From Lachnospiraceae bacterium (GTDB lineage: Bacteria; Bacillota; Clostridia; Lachnospirales; Lachnospiraceae): a stretch of DNA of 64,000 bases. The position numbers and the translations under genes were made by a program. The DNA lies in NCBI GenBank assembly GCA_015057115.1, contig SVEZ01000015.1, positions 1 to 64,000 on the forward strand. The letters are read 5' to 3'. Below are positions 62,832 to 64,000 of the stretch, in pieces. The first letter of the stretch is position 1. Every line of letters begins with the position of its first letter. A model generated the notes under the pieces. It ran no database searches. It had not been told where the DNA came from and saw only the letters and a program-made list of their open reading frames with translations.

Positions 62832-64000
62832 ATGGAAAAGAAAAAACAATACATTGTTGTAGGGAGTATTACAATTGGCGCAATTTTGCTGACGCTGATT
62901 TACGGATTGCCGTTTTTGAGAGGACGAATGGTGGGAATGAATCCAAAAGCTAAGTTTGTGCATGTAGATAACGTACCGTTTGAAAAAGTACGGGATTCTC
63001 AACAAATTCCCAATGGGAGAAGTGATGACAGTATAAAGGCAGAGTGGTTTGGAGGGCGTTTGTATCTGTTGGGCGAGGGAAACCGGGAGAGCGCACTTTT
63101 TTCAACCGAAGACGGCAGAAAATATGATAGGCTAGACTTTGATGCGGACTTTTTTGAAAAAGTGGGGTTACCTAAGAAGTGGCTATCGGATTGTATAATG
63201 AGTGGGATGAAGGTTGAGAATGGAGAACTTGTACTTACTGGATATTATGATCTTGCAAATGAGTACAAATGTCCGTCGTTTACGGTGAGAACAAAAAATG
63301 GCAAGGAGTTTTACGGATATCAGGAAGTCCAGGAACCGGAAATTTTGGAACAGTATTATATGGGAAGTTTTCATATCGGTAAAACGGAAATTCGCGTTGG
63401 AGACTATTGGTACGACAACGTCTGTCGATCATTTAAAATAGACAAAGAGAGTGGTCGTTTTACGGAAAAGTACTATTTTCTTATTTCAACGGATGGGAAG
63501 AAGTGGAAGAAGAAGTCTTTTTCTTTGCAAGGCAAAGTGGAAGGGAAAAAACACATCTACGATGAAGCCTTACGAAAAATACATTGCATTACTGATTTTC
63601 AGGAAGCATGGTGTGATGGAACGTATTTTTATATCAATATGGCCTTCCGGGATGGAACTCATCAGGCAGAAGAGGATGAGCATGTAGCGTATAGTGAAGC
63701 ATATGTGTATCGAACCAGGGATTTTGAAAAATTTGAAAGACTGCCGATTCCGGGAACGGAGGTAGATTTAGATTCCGAACACCGGGAGATGTTGGTAATG
63801 AATAAGAACGGCAGTTACATCGGAGTGTCTGAGGAATATAAGTATGACGGGGATTGTTATGACTGTGATAACCGATATTTGTCAAAATTGTCCATCAGCC
63901 GGGGAAAGCCGCTGAAGTTGGATTTTACTTACGAGGCCGGTGAATATCATTATTGGGGAGATGAGGATGACCAGGCCAAGGAATGGAAGCTATACCAAAA
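62832..64000 (+). CDS. Exported or membrane-anchored protein, cut by the window edge
   Basis: The frame is open from the ATG at 62832 to the last base (389 complete codons and two bases) and the 3' end lies outside the window. A membrane segment (about 7-27; YIVVGSITIGAILLTLIYGL) is followed by an extracytoplasmic part with repeated strand-turn patterns (GGRLYLLGEGNRESALFSTED, YYFLISTDGKKWKKKSFSLQ, AYVYRTRDFEKFERL) suggestive of a beta-propeller (BNR-like). No family is recognised with confidence. Confidence 0.7.
   Translation, partial: MEKKKQYIVVGSITIGAILLTLIYGLPFLRGRMVGMNPKAKFVHVDNVPFEKVRDSQQIPNGRSDDSIKAEWFGGRLYLLGEGNRESALFSTEDGRKYDRLDFDADFFEKVGLPKKWLSDCIMSGMKVENGELVLTGYYDLANEYKCPSFTVRTKNGKEFYGYQEVQEPEILEQYYMGSFHIGKTEIRVGDYWYDNVCRSFKIDKESGRFTEKYYFLISTDGKKWKKKSFSLQGKVEGKKHIYDEALRKIHCITDFQEAWCDGTYFYINMAFRDGTHQAEEDEHVAYSEAYVYRTRDFEKFERLPIPGTEVDLDSEHREMLVMNKNGSYIGVSEEYKYDGDCYDCDNRYLSKLSISRGKPLKLDFTYEAGEYHYWGDEDDQAKEWKLYQ

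Overview
The window looks like a chromosomal stretch from a gut-type Lachnospiraceae bacterium (Bacillota, Clostridia). GC content is moderate to low. Promoters are sigma-A type, ribosome-binding sites are strong GGAGG sequences, lipoproteins are Gram-positive in style, and there are LCP and Csp-like subtilase genes plus a glycyl-radical trans-4-hydroxyproline pathway. No rRNA, tRNA, CRISPR array, insertion sequence or prophage was recognised.

Layout. 0.1-9 kb: a small membrane protein, an exported FKBP/trigger-factor-like foldase, asnS, then an ApbE-NusG_II-Gx transporter flavinylation/electron-transfer type operon running into recJ, with a convergent membrane protein. 9-15 kb: a methyltransferase, hslO, nadE, a DUF4097-like protein and a MATE pump, mostly coupled by ATGA overlaps. 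15-25 kb: a signalling block made of a hybrid kinase with a lost phospho-acceptor His but intact receiver and Hpt, a response regulator sharing a 67-residue module with it, a Csp-like subtilase, a BvgS-like hybrid kinase, and a degenerate GGDEF protein that keeps its I-site. 25-31.7 kb: metal homeostasis, with a DtxR/MntR-type regulator, a DUF6110-like protein plus P1B ATPase, and a six-gene Zn/Mn-type ABC operon. 31.7-36.2 kb: a promoter, a terminator-bearing leader (candidate riboswitch), then methyltransferase, FecBCD-type ABC transporter and FmdE.

36-46 kb: a Nim-like flavoprotein, a GLUG surface protein and a ZIP transporter flanking near-identical palindromic operators, a Cthe_2159-like beta-helix protein, and an ECF sigma / anti-sigma-serpin fusion / second serpin operon. 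The second serpin carries an in-frame amber codon in a recognisable C-terminal domain. 46-50 kb: ThrE-type exporter, 5-FCL, galM and an S1-domain protein. 50.1-50.4 kb: a 50-bp tandem hairpin array. 50.4-57.5 kb: a PD-(D/E)XK-like protein, then the hydroxyproline locus (proC; hypE-hypD-tetR) and a DUF5692-like membrane protein. 57.8-64 kb: SGNH lipoprotein, LCP protein, a 42-bp tandem hairpin array, a polytopic membrane protein, a DUF3990-like two-gene pair, and a truncated exported protein at the window edge.

The most unusual feature is a family of three dispersed structured elements (39730-39867, 52207-52381, 57513-57689, the last inverted). They share a core of CGGTACTT / TTATGTACCG and a side hairpin capped by three different GNRA tetraloops. 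Their outer arms differ in sequence but remain complementary, which points to selection on folded RNA (or hairpin DNA) and may be an undescribed RNA family.
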